NCBI RefSeq assembly: GCF_900078685.2
Contig: NZ_LT546166.1
Location: forward strand, 55,712 to 116,673
Length of the DNA stretch: 60,962 nt
Direction of reading: 5' to 3'
Source: Mycolicibacter icosiumassiliensis
GTDB lineage: Bacteria; Actinomycetota; Actinomycetes; Mycobacteriales; Mycobacteriaceae
A program made the position numbers and the translations under genes. A model generated the notes under the pieces. The model was not told the origin of the DNA and ran no database searches. It was given only the letters and a program-made list of their open reading frames with translations. The stretch's first letter is position 1. Every line of letters starts with the position of its first letter. This document shows positions 46,324 to 60,962 of the stretch, in pieces.

Positions 46324-46379
46324 TGACACCCGCTGTCGATGACGCAGAGGGTAGCTACGGGGAGGGGCAGCGTCGATGA
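46323..46379 (+). other. MIRU-type micro-ORF linking senX3 and regX3
   Basis: The whole 52-base gap is one 18-codon frame ([18 protein letters not shown]). Its ATG overlaps the senX3 TGA (TGATG) and its TGA overlaps the regX3 ATG (GATGA). The sequence closely resembles the mycobacterial interspersed repetitive unit known at this spot in M. tuberculosis, here as a single copy. The arrangement allows ribosomes to pass from senX3 to regX3. Confidence 0.75.
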
Positions 46380-47059
46380 CACATGTCTTGATCGTTGAGG
46401 ACGAGGAATCGCTGGCCGACCCGTTGGCATTTCTGCTGCGTAAAGAGGGTTTCGAGGCCACCGTGGTGGGCGACGGAACCGCCGCCCTGGCCGAATTCGA
46501 CCGGGCCGGAGCCGACATCGTGCTGTTGGATCTGATGCTGCCGGGGATGTCGGGCACCGACGTCTGCAAACAATTGCGCGCGCGTTCGAGTGTGCCGGTG
46601 ATTATGGTCACTGCCCGCGACAGCGAGATCGACAAGGTCGTCGGCCTGGAGTTGGGCGCCGACGACTACGTGACCAAGCCATATTCGGCCCGTGAGCTGA
46701 TCGCCCGGATCCGGGCGGTATTGCGCCGCGGCGGCGACGACGAGGGCGGCGTGGGCGAGGGTGTGCTGGAGTCCGGTCCGGTGCGCATGGACGTCGAACG
46801 GCACGTGGTCATGGTGAACAGCGAGCAGATTACCTTGCCGCTCAAGGAGTTCGACCTTCTCGAATACCTGATGCGCAACACCGGCCGGGTGCTGACCCGC
46901 GGCCAGTTGATCGACCGGGTGTGGGGCGCGGATTACGTCGGCGACACCAAGACTTTGGATGTCCACGTCAAACGACTTCGGTCCAAGATCGAGGCCGATC
47001 CTGCCAATCCGGTGCACCTGGTTACCGTGCGCGGACTCGGGTACAAGCTGGAGGGCTAA
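46376..47059 (+). CDS. regX3: Response regulator RegX3
   Basis: The 227-aa OmpR-family response regulator has a receiver domain with phospho-acceptor D52 (DIVLLDLMLPGMSG), conserved T/S and K (VTKPYS), and a winged-helix effector domain (FDLLEYLMRNTGRVLTRGQL, then VDVHVKRLRSK-type end TLDVHVKRLRSKIE). It is the partner of SenX3 in phosphate-starvation control. It is coupled to senX3 through the MIRU micro-ORF. The PKS gene follows 182 bases downstream on the same strand. Confidence 0.96.
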   Translation: MTHVLIVEDEESLADPLAFLLRKEGFEATVVGDGTAALAEFDRAGADIVLLDLMLPGMSGTDVCKQLRARSSVPVIMVTARDSEIDKVVGLELGADDYVTKPYSARELIARIRAVLRRGGDDEGGVGEGVLESGPVRMDVERHVVMVNSEQITLPLKEFDLLEYLMRNTGRVLTRGQLIDRVWGADYVGDTKTLDVHVKRLRSKIEADPANPVHLVTVRGLGYKLEG

Positions 47060-47154
47060 CCCCGCGGCACTCCCCGGTAGCCCCTTGGCGGGGTCTCCCA
47101 ACTTGCTCGGCGGGGTCTTCGTCGCCGAAAATCACGGACTGGACGTCCGACCTC

Positions 47155-47173
47155 TTAAGGTAGCCTTAATCAA
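47155..47173. promoter_or_regulatory. Possible IdeR/DtxR-like box upstream of the PKS-NRPS cluster
   Basis: TTAAGGTAGCCTTAATCAA matches the DtxR/IdeR consensus TTAGGTTAGCCTAACCTAA at 13 of 19 positions by my count. A related element AAGGTTGCCT follows, so an imperfect inverted repeat AGGTAGCCTT/AAGGTTGCCT (47158-47181) is also present. It is AT-rich against a high-GC background and lies 69 bases before the megasynthase start. Weak match; could be another regulator's site or the promoter -35/-10 zone. Confidence 0.35.
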
Positions 47174-47241
47174 GGTTGCCTACGGAATCCTTGGGCCCCA
47201 TCCAGAACCCTTCTTCGTCAGTTACACGGGAGACGCGATCG

Positions 47242-54389
<7,148 letters not shown>

Positions 54390-54393
<4 letters not shown>

Positions 54394-57300
54394 CGGAGCG
54401 CCCGGACGTGCCCACTGACATCTCCAGCCTGTCGCCGGAGAAAAAGCGTGAGCTGCTTGCCCAGTTGCTGATGGCCAAGGCGCAGGACGCGGCATCCGAA
54501 CACGAGCTGTCTTACGGGCAGCGCTCGATGTGGTTCATGCACCGGCTTGCGCCCGACAGTGCGGCCTACACCGTGGCCTACGCCGGACGCATCAACGGTG
54601 CCCTGAATGTGCCGGCCCTGGAGCGGGCCGCGCAGGCGTTGGTGGACCGGCACCCGATGCTGCGGACCACGTACACCGAACGGGACGGCCAGCCCGTCGC
54701 TCTGGTCCACGGGCAGTGGCCGCTGCGGATCGCCACCCACCGCATCGGTGCGGACGCAGCCGAGCTCGACCAGTGGGTGCAGGCCGAGGTCGACCGGCCC
54801 TTCGACCTGCGCACCGGCCCGGTGCTGCGGCTCACGCTGCTGCAGCGGCCGGACGACCACGTGCTGCTGTTGACGGTGCACCACATCGCCGTCGACTTCT
54901 GGTCCATCGACGTCATCCTCGACGAGCTGCGGGCGCTCTACGCCGCCGAACAGGGCGGCAACCCGCCGGCGGAGACCGCAGACCGCTACGTCGACTACGC
55001 CGCGCAGCAGTCCCGGATGCTGGCCGGGCCCGAGGGCGAGCGGCTGTGGCAGTACTGGCACGACAGGCTGGGCGGCGAACTGCCGACCCTGTCGCTGCCC
55101 ACCGATCGGCCGCGGCCCGCAATACAGACCTACGACGGTGCGCTGCACCGGTTCAGCGTCGACGCCCAGGTGACGGCCGGAATCAAGCAGGTGGCGCGGA
55201 CCGTCGGAGCCACGCCCTACATGACTCTGCTGGCGGCCTATGCGGTGCTGTTGCACCGTTACAGCGGGCAGGACGACCTGGTCATCGGTTCGCCGTTCGC
55301 CTGCCGCGACCGGGCCGGGCTGATGGGCATGGTCGGCTACGTCACCAACCCGCTGCCGTTGCGCGTCGACGTGAGTGGCGACCCGAGCTTTGCCGCGCTG
55401 CTGGGTCAGGTCAAAGACACTGTGCTGGGCGCGATCGGCCACCAGGAGTACCCACTGCCGCTGCTCGTCGAGCGGCTGCGGCCGGTGCGCGACGCCGCAC
55501 GCACCCCGCTGTTCCAGGTGTCGTTCGCCTGGCAGCAGGTCCGGCTGTTCGAAGACGGGGCGGGAGCCGGTGATGACTCCGTGCTGCACCTGGAGACCCT
55601 CTACATCGGCCAGGGCGGCTCACCGTTCGACATCACCATGCAGGTCGGCGAGCAGGATGACGAGCTCCAGCTTGCCCTGCAGTACAACACCGATCTGTTC
55701 GACGCCGCGACCATCGAGGCACTTGCGCAGCACTTCACATTGCTGCTGACCGGCCTGGCCCAGCCCGGGGCAGCGGAGGCCCCGGTCTCGCAGTTGACGC
55801 TGCTCACCGATGCCGAGCGCGCCGCGCTGGCGGTCTGGAACGACACCGCCGTCGACTACTTGTCAGCCCCGGCCACGCTGCACGAGATGGTCGCCGCCAG
55901 CGCCGCGCGCACACCGGATGCCGTGGCGGTCAGTTACGACGGCCGCGACATCAGCTACCGCGAACTGGACCGGCGGGCCAATGGCCTGGCACATCGGTTG
56001 CGTCAGTTCGGTGTTGGCGCCGGCCCGGGACCCGCCGTGGTTCCGGTGCTGCTCGAGCGCTCCGAGGACCTGGTGATCGCGCTGCTCGGCGTGCTCAAGG
56101 CCGGCGGAGTGTTCCTGCCGCTGGATCCCGCGCAGCCCACCGGCCGGATGGAGGCGATGCTCGCCGACGTCCCGGATGCCCAGGTCTGTGTCACGCACCG
56201 TGAGCATTTGTCGCATGTTCCAACGGGTTTCACCGGAGCTCGGCTGTGCCTGGACCAAGCGATTCCCGGTGAGGAGGTGTCGCCTCCCGAAACCGGCACC
56301 GCCTCAGGCGATCTGGCCTACCTGATGTACACCTCGGGTTCCACCGGGGCGCCGAAGGGCGCGCTGAACAGCCACGCCGGCATCCGAAACCGGCTGTTGT
56401 GGATGCAGGACGCCTACCAGCTGACCCCCGAAGGCCGGGTGCTGCACAAGACCCCGATCAACTTCGATCCGTTCGTCTGGGAGATCTTCTGGCCGTTGAC
56501 GGTCGGCGCCCGGGTGGTGATCGCCAAACCCGAAGGCCACAAAGACGCTGCATACCTGGCGCGCACCATCGTGGAACAGCGCGTCACCACAATGCATTTC
56601 GTTCCGTCGATGCTGCGCCGCTTCCTCGCGGAGCCGGAGTCGGCCGCCTGTACCGGCTTGCGCCAGGTGTTCTGCAGCGGTGAAGCGCTCACCGCAGATT
56701 TGCGCGACGCGTTCTTCGCTGCGCTGCCCGCCGAGCTGTACAACCTGTACGGCCCGACTGAAGCTGCCATCGACGTCACCCATTTCCATTGTGAGCGTGG
56801 GGCAACCGAGCCGATCATTCCGATCGGACGGCCGATCGCCAACATCGCGATCCACCTGCTGGACGCAGCGGGCAACCCGGTTCCGGTCGGGGTGCCCGGC
56901 GAACTGCACATCGGCGGTGTCGGCGTGGGCCGCGGCTACCTGAACCGGCCCGAGGCCACCGCGGCAGCGTTCCTCGACGACCCGTTCAGCACGGTGCCGG
57001 GTGCCCTGCTCTACCGCACCGGCGACCTGGCCCGCTACCGGCCAGACGGCAACATCGAGTACTTGGGTCGCCGCGACGACCAGGTGAAGATCAACGGCTT
57101 CCGGATCGAGCTCGGTGAGGTCGAGGCCGCGCTGGCCCGGCACCCGGGTATCGCCGAGTGCGCCGTGGTGGCACGCAAAGACGCGAGCGGAAACACTCAG
57201 CTGATCGCGCATATCGTGCCGGTCGCGGCCGCCCCCGGCACTGCCGAGTTGCGTCGCTTCCTGCTGGACTTGGTGCCGGCGGCGATGATTCCCGCGGTAT

Positions 57301-59756
57301 TCCGCACCACCGGCCTGCTGCCGTTGTCGGCCAGCGGCAAGGTGGATCGCCGGGCGCTGCTTGCCCTCGACAAGGACCTCGACGCCGCGCCCACAGAATT
57401 CGTCGCGCCCCGCGATGCCACCGAAGAGGCGCTGGCCGAGATCTGGCGCGAGGTGCTCGACGTGGACCGGGTCGGCGTCACCGACGACTTCTTCGCCCTC
57501 GGTGGTGCCTCCACCCAGGCGCTGGAAGTTGCGGTGCGGGTGGGGGAGCTCGGGCTGGAACTGCGGCCCGAGTCATTGTTTGTCTACGGCACCATCGCCG
57601 AACTGGCCGCCGAATTCGGTCCGATCGGTGCTAAGCCCGACGTTCCGGCTGAACAGCCGGCGCCTGTGGAGACCAAGGCCGCGACGCCCAAACCCATTGC
57701 GGCGCCGGTGATCAAGCCAGTCCAGACCGGTCCGGCGCGCAACGTGGTGATCGAGAGCCTCGGCGTGTATCTGCCGCCGCGGGCCGTCTCCACCGAGCAG
57801 GTGCTGGCCGACTGCGTCAACGAGGTGAAGATCCCGCTGGAGCGTCTCACCGGCATCAAGAACCGGCGGATGGCCGGCCAAGACGAGTTCTCGATCGACT
57901 TGGGCCGCAAGGCGATCGCCGACTGCCTGTCGCGGTCAAGCTACGCCCCCGAAGAGATCGACCTGGTCATCGCCTGCAACATCTCGCGCTGCGACGGCCC
58001 GGAGCACATGTTCACCTTCGAGCCGAGCACCGCGTCGCAGTTCCGTGACCAACTGGGGCTGACGGGCGCCGTCTGCTTCGACATCAACAACGCCTGCGCG
58101 GGCATGTTCACCGGCGTCAGCGTGGCCCAGGACTTTCTCAAGACCGGCCTGGTGCGCAACGCGCTGGTGGTCAGTGGCGAATACATCAGCCACATCACCG
58201 AAACCGCGCAGCAGGAGATCGAAAGTGCGATGGACCCGCGGCTGGCCTGCCTGACCGTCGGCGACGCCGGTGCGGCCGCGGTGCTCGAACTCGGGCCCAA
58301 CGATCGGGTCGGCTTCCATGACCTGGATCTGGCCACCTTCAGCGAATTCGCCAAGCTGTGCATCGCCAAGGCCACCGAAGGCCCGCACGGCGGCGCCATC
58401 ATGGTCACCGACTCGGTCACCCAGACCGCGATCGCGGTGAAGCACTCGGTGCCCTATGTGGCGGCCGTCATGCAGCGGCACGGCTGGCGGCCCGAGACCG
58501 CCGATCAGCTGCTGATGCACCAGACCTCCGAGGCGTCGATCAACGACGCCATCTTGACCATCAACCGGGTCTTCGGTGCTGGTGCCGCGAGCCGAGCCAA
58601 CACCATTTGCAACCTGGCCGAGCGCGGGAATACCGCTACCACAACGCATTTTGTTGCACTGTATGACTACATCAACGCCGGACGGATCAATTCCGGCGAC
58701 AACGTCGTGCTGTCCATCACCGGCTCCGGGCAGACCATCGGAACTGGCCTCTACACGTTCGACGACCTGCCCGACCGGATGCGGCGTGCCGGCACCGGCC
58801 AAGCCGGCCACGGCACGCGTGGTGGCCGCTCCGGCGGGGCCCGTCGGGAACTCCCGGCGACACCGCGGGTGCGCATTGAGGGCATCGGTTTCGCCGTACC
58901 CGATTCGGGGGTCAAGCCCAGCTCGATCCAGTTCGCCGTCGACGCCGCCACCGCCTGCCTGACCGACAGCGGTGTCGATCGCACCGACGTCGGATTGGTG
59001 ATTCACGCCGGCATCTACCGCGACGACTTCCTGTCCGAGCCGGCGGTCGCCACCCTGGTCGCCGGCGAGGTCGGCATCAACGCCGAGCCGGAGTCCGCGG
59101 ACGCTCCCAAGACCTTCGCGTTCGACGTGCTCAACGGAGCGGTCGGTTTCCTCAACGGCTGCCACGTCGCGGCCGGCATGATCGGTGCCGGGCGGACCGG
59201 GCACGCCATGGTGCTGGCGTCGGAAGTGGAGAACAACACCCCGGAGAGCGGCTACCCGCGCAACGGCATCTGCGAGACCGGTTCGGCGATCATGCTGAGC
59301 CCAAGTCATGGGCCAGAAGGCTTCGGCCGGTTCGTCTTCGGCCACCACCCGGAGCACCGCGGCGCGCTGGCCACCTACACCCAGGAGCGCGACGGCCGGA
59401 TGTGGCTGCGGATCGACCGCGACCCGAACCTGGCCGCGATCTACGTGAGCTGCCTGCCGTCGTCGGTCAAGGAGTTGCTGACGCTGGAGGGTCTGGCGCC
59501 CGAGGACATCGCCATGGTGTTCCCGCCGTATCTGCCCGGTGCCGCTCTCGATGAGCTGGCCGCGCACATCGGTGTGGACCGGTCGCGGTTCGTCGACCTG
59601 GAGGCGCAGGGTCAGACCAGTGACCCGTTCACCTCGACGCTGCCGTATCAGATCGCCGACGCCCAGCGGCGCGGCCTGGCCAAGCCGGGCGACGTCGCGC
59701 TGATCATGGCGGTCGGATCGGGTGTCGAGGTCGGTTGCACGACCTACCGGTTCTGA
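54390..59756 (+). CDS. NRPS fused to two KAS III domains: C-A-PCP-KASIII-KASIII*
   Basis: The 1788-aa protein starts with helices (LSPEKKRELLAQLLMAK) that may dock to the PKS. The condensation domain (about 38-470) has HHIAVD at 164-169. The adenylation domain (about 490-1000) has YTSGSTGAPKG and residues I read as DPWHFSLID plus K, close to serine codes. The PCP uses S1041 (LGGAST). After a Pro/Ala linker, KAS III domain 1 (about 1115-1460) has C1236 (NNACAGM), H1377 (LMHQTS) and N1414 (ERGNTATT). After a Gly/Arg linker, KAS III domain 2 (about 1490-1788) has alanine (A1584, LNGAVGF) at the cysteine position and lacks the usual His and Asn, so it is probably a pseudoenzyme. No thioesterase or reductase release domain is present. 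Confidence 0.88.
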
Positions 59757-59761
59757 TCGGC

Positions 59762-60751
59762 ATGCGCGCATTCGTCACCGGGGGAACCGGATTCGTCGGC
59801 TCGAACCTGGTCGCCGCGCTGCTTGAGCGCGGGATGCAGGTGCGGGTGCTGCGCCGCTCGACCTCGCCGATGGCCGCGCTGGAGGGTTTGGACTGCGAGA
59901 CCCGGATCGGCGACGTCAACGACGGCGTCGACGCACTGACCGAGGCGATGGCCGACTGCGACTGGGTGTTTCACACCGCGGCGATCTCGGACTACTGGCG
60001 CTACCGGACGCAGACCCGGCTCTACCGCACCAACGTCGACGGCACTCGCGACATGGCCGCCGCCGCTCAGCGCGCCGGGGTGCAGCGTTTTGTCTACACC
60101 AGTTCGCTTGCCGCACTGGGGGTCCCGGTGCGGGGGCATGAGTTGGTCGAGACCGACGAGTTCAACATCCGCCCGCGGCAGTTCCCCTATGGGCACAGCA
60201 AGCATCTCGCGGAGGCGGAACTGCAGAAGGCCGTCGCGGCCGGCCTACCGGTCGTGATCGTCAACCCGTCGGTGGTGATCGGGCCCCGCGACGTCAACCG
60301 CATCGCCAGCGCGATGCTGGTGGAAGCCAAGCAGGGCCGGTTGTGGTTCGCCGCTCCCGGTGGCACCAACTTCGTTTCGGTCGACGACGTGGTGGCGGGA
60401 CATATCGCTGCCGCCGAGCGGGGCCGGGTGGGGGAGCGCTACATCCTCGGTGGGGAGAACTTATCGTTCCGCGAGGCGTTCACGGGCGCCTGCGAGCTCT
60501 TCGGGCGCCCTGGGCCGTCCGTGATGTTGCCGCGCTGGTTCATTCCGGTGGCAGCGGCGGGGGCCAGCGTCGCCCGCGCCGTGGTGGGACCGCGGCTGCC
60601 GATCGACGCCCGCCAGATGCGGCTGTCGACGGCCGAGATCTTCGCCGATGCCAGCAAGTCCCGCGAGGAGCTGGGCGTGCCGTTCACCCCGTTCCGCACC
60701 GCGCTGCGGGCCGCCCGCGACTGGTACCGCGACAACGGCTATCTGGATTAG
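59762..60751 (+). CDS. NAD-dependent epimerase/3beta-HSD-like reductase (OleD/LstD-like)
   Basis: The 329-aa extended SDR has TGGTGFVG (6-13) at the N-terminus and the catalytic pair Y143/K147 in FPYGHSKHLAE. A serine precedes them in VYTSSLAALG. The HTAAISDYWRYR region resembles 3beta-hydroxysteroid dehydrogenase-like enzymes, including OleD and LstD, which reduce beta-keto acyl condensation products. It starts 5 bases after the NRPS-KAS III stop and is clearly in the same operon. Predicted to reduce the ketone made by the KAS III step. Alternative: any sugar- or sterol-like epimerase. ATG 59762 is preferred over 59735. Confidence 0.85.
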   Translation: MRAFVTGGTGFVGSNLVAALLERGMQVRVLRRSTSPMAALEGLDCETRIGDVNDGVDALTEAMADCDWVFHTAAISDYWRYRTQTRLYRTNVDGTRDMAAAAQRAGVQRFVYTSSLAALGVPVRGHELVETDEFNIRPRQFPYGHSKHLAEAELQKAVAAGLPVVIVNPSVVIGPRDVNRIASAMLVEAKQGRLWFAAPGGTNFVSVDDVVAGHIAAAERGRVGERYILGGENLSFREAFTGACELFGRPGPSVMLPRWFIPVAAAGASVARAVVGPRLPIDARQMRLSTAEIFADASKSREELGVPFTPFRTALRAARDWYRDNGYLD

Positions 60752-60759
60752 TTGAGCGG

Positions 60760-60962
60760 TCAGGCCGCGGGTTTTCGGCCGTCGTCGGGGCCGGCCCGGC
60801 GGTGGTAGTCGATGACGGCTTCGATGAAGTGGAAGGGGTTGGTGCGGGGTTGTCCATGGTCGAGTCGGGGAGGGGGGATCCATTCGACGCGGCCGGTGGG
60901 CCCGAGTCGGGTTTTCCAGTTTTGTTCGGTGGCCATCCGGTTGTCGGGTGCACACGCTAGGG
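60760..60962 (-). CDS. 13E12-repeat/DUF222 HNH endonuclease family protein, C-terminal end (partial)
   Basis: On the minus strand the frame is open from the window edge to the stop at 60760-60762, encoding ACAPDNRMATEQNWKTRL, then GRVEWIPPPRLDHGQPRTN and a tail ending GRKPAA. This matches the C-terminus of the 13E12 repeat family (DUF222 plus HNH) that is scattered in mycobacterial genomes, often near recombination points. Only about 66 codons are visible. It is convergent with the reductase gene, with 8 bases between them. The rest of the gene lies outside the window. Confidence 0.8.
   Translation of the reverse strand, partial: LACAPDNRMATEQNWKTRLGPTGRVEWIPPPRLDHGQPRTNPFHFIEAVIDYHRRAGPDDGRKPAA

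Noticed and set aside
47060..47150. Rho-independent terminator after regX3
   Set aside because: Only short GC-rich repeats (for example CCCC-TTGGC-GGGG and a repeated GGCGGGGTCT) are present, with no convincing long stem, so I cannot say whether regX3 transcripts continue into the PKS gene.
57936..59771. 611-codon open frame antisense to the KAS III part of the NRPS
   Set aside because: High-GC shadow frame: the plus-strand protein has clear thiolase-fold motifs, while the minus frame is Gly/Arg/His rich with no recognisable domain.

Overview
The window is high-GC actinobacterial DNA and almost certainly comes from a Mycobacterium (sensu lato) chromosome. From about 9.7 kb to 47 kb the gene order follows the M. 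tuberculosis Rv0457c-Rv0491 segment as I recall it: peptidase, aldehyde dehydrogenase, DUF779, two small membrane proteins, lpdC, carboxymuconolactone-decarboxylase-like protein, ramB, thioesterase, icl1, fadB2, TetR, DUF445, XRE regulator, hbhA, DUF2516, DUF2599, deoC, DUF2993, nitrilase, DUF2505, murB, lprQ, SDR, ROK regulator, mshA, YbjN-like, gpm1, senX3, regX3. RamB, HbhA, mycothiol synthesis (MshA) and SenX3-RegX3 fix the group. No rRNA, tRNA or CRISPR array was seen.

Layout. 1-9.5 kb is accessory or metabolic: the end of a LuxR regulator split by a TacAT-type toxin-antitoxin module, an aldo/keto reductase, a methyltransferase, an AbiEi/DUF559-like gene bracketed by inverted palindromic repeats, an amidohydrolase, a VOC protein, a DinB protein, an aldehyde dehydrogenase and a membrane protein. 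9.5-17.4 kb holds a VapC remnant, a broken prolyl oligopeptidase, a second aldehyde dehydrogenase operon, two tandem vapBC loci and lpdC. 17.4-21.1 kb holds an insertion relative to M. tuberculosis: an EmbR-like SARP-FHA regulator and a two-domain polytopic protein resembling fused phytol kinase and phytyl-phosphate kinase. 21-30.9 kb is the conserved ramB-icl1-fadB2-hbhA-deoC block. A calpain-like cysteine protease with an anchored partner is inserted at 30.9-32.6 kb. 32.6-47 kb is conserved envelope, mycothiol and two-component genes, with a PhzF and a mazEF module inserted after mshA and a cutinase before gpm1.

The most striking region is 47.2-60.75 kb, directly after regX3. Two translationally overlapping megasynthase genes encode FAAL-ACP-KS-AT-KR-ACP and C-A-PCP followed by two KAS III (FabH-like) domains. 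The second KAS III has lost its catalytic cysteine. They are followed by a 3beta-HSD/OleD-like reductase. A KAS III active/inactive pair plus a 3beta-HSD-like reductase plus an NRPS recalls the logic of lipstatin (LstA/LstB/LstD/LstE) and of OleA/OleD chemistry, here apparently fused onto one FAAL-primed assembly line. I infer a fatty acyl-(methyl)malonyl-serine lipid released or condensed by the KAS III pair. The product is unknown.

Regulatory signals readable in the sequence include a polycysteine leader peptide upstream of the ROK-mshA operon, a MIRU-type micro-ORF linking senX3 and regX3, a RamB box before icl1, SARP-like 11-bp-phased repeats before the EmbR-like gene, and palindromic operators in front of three toxin-antitoxin operons.
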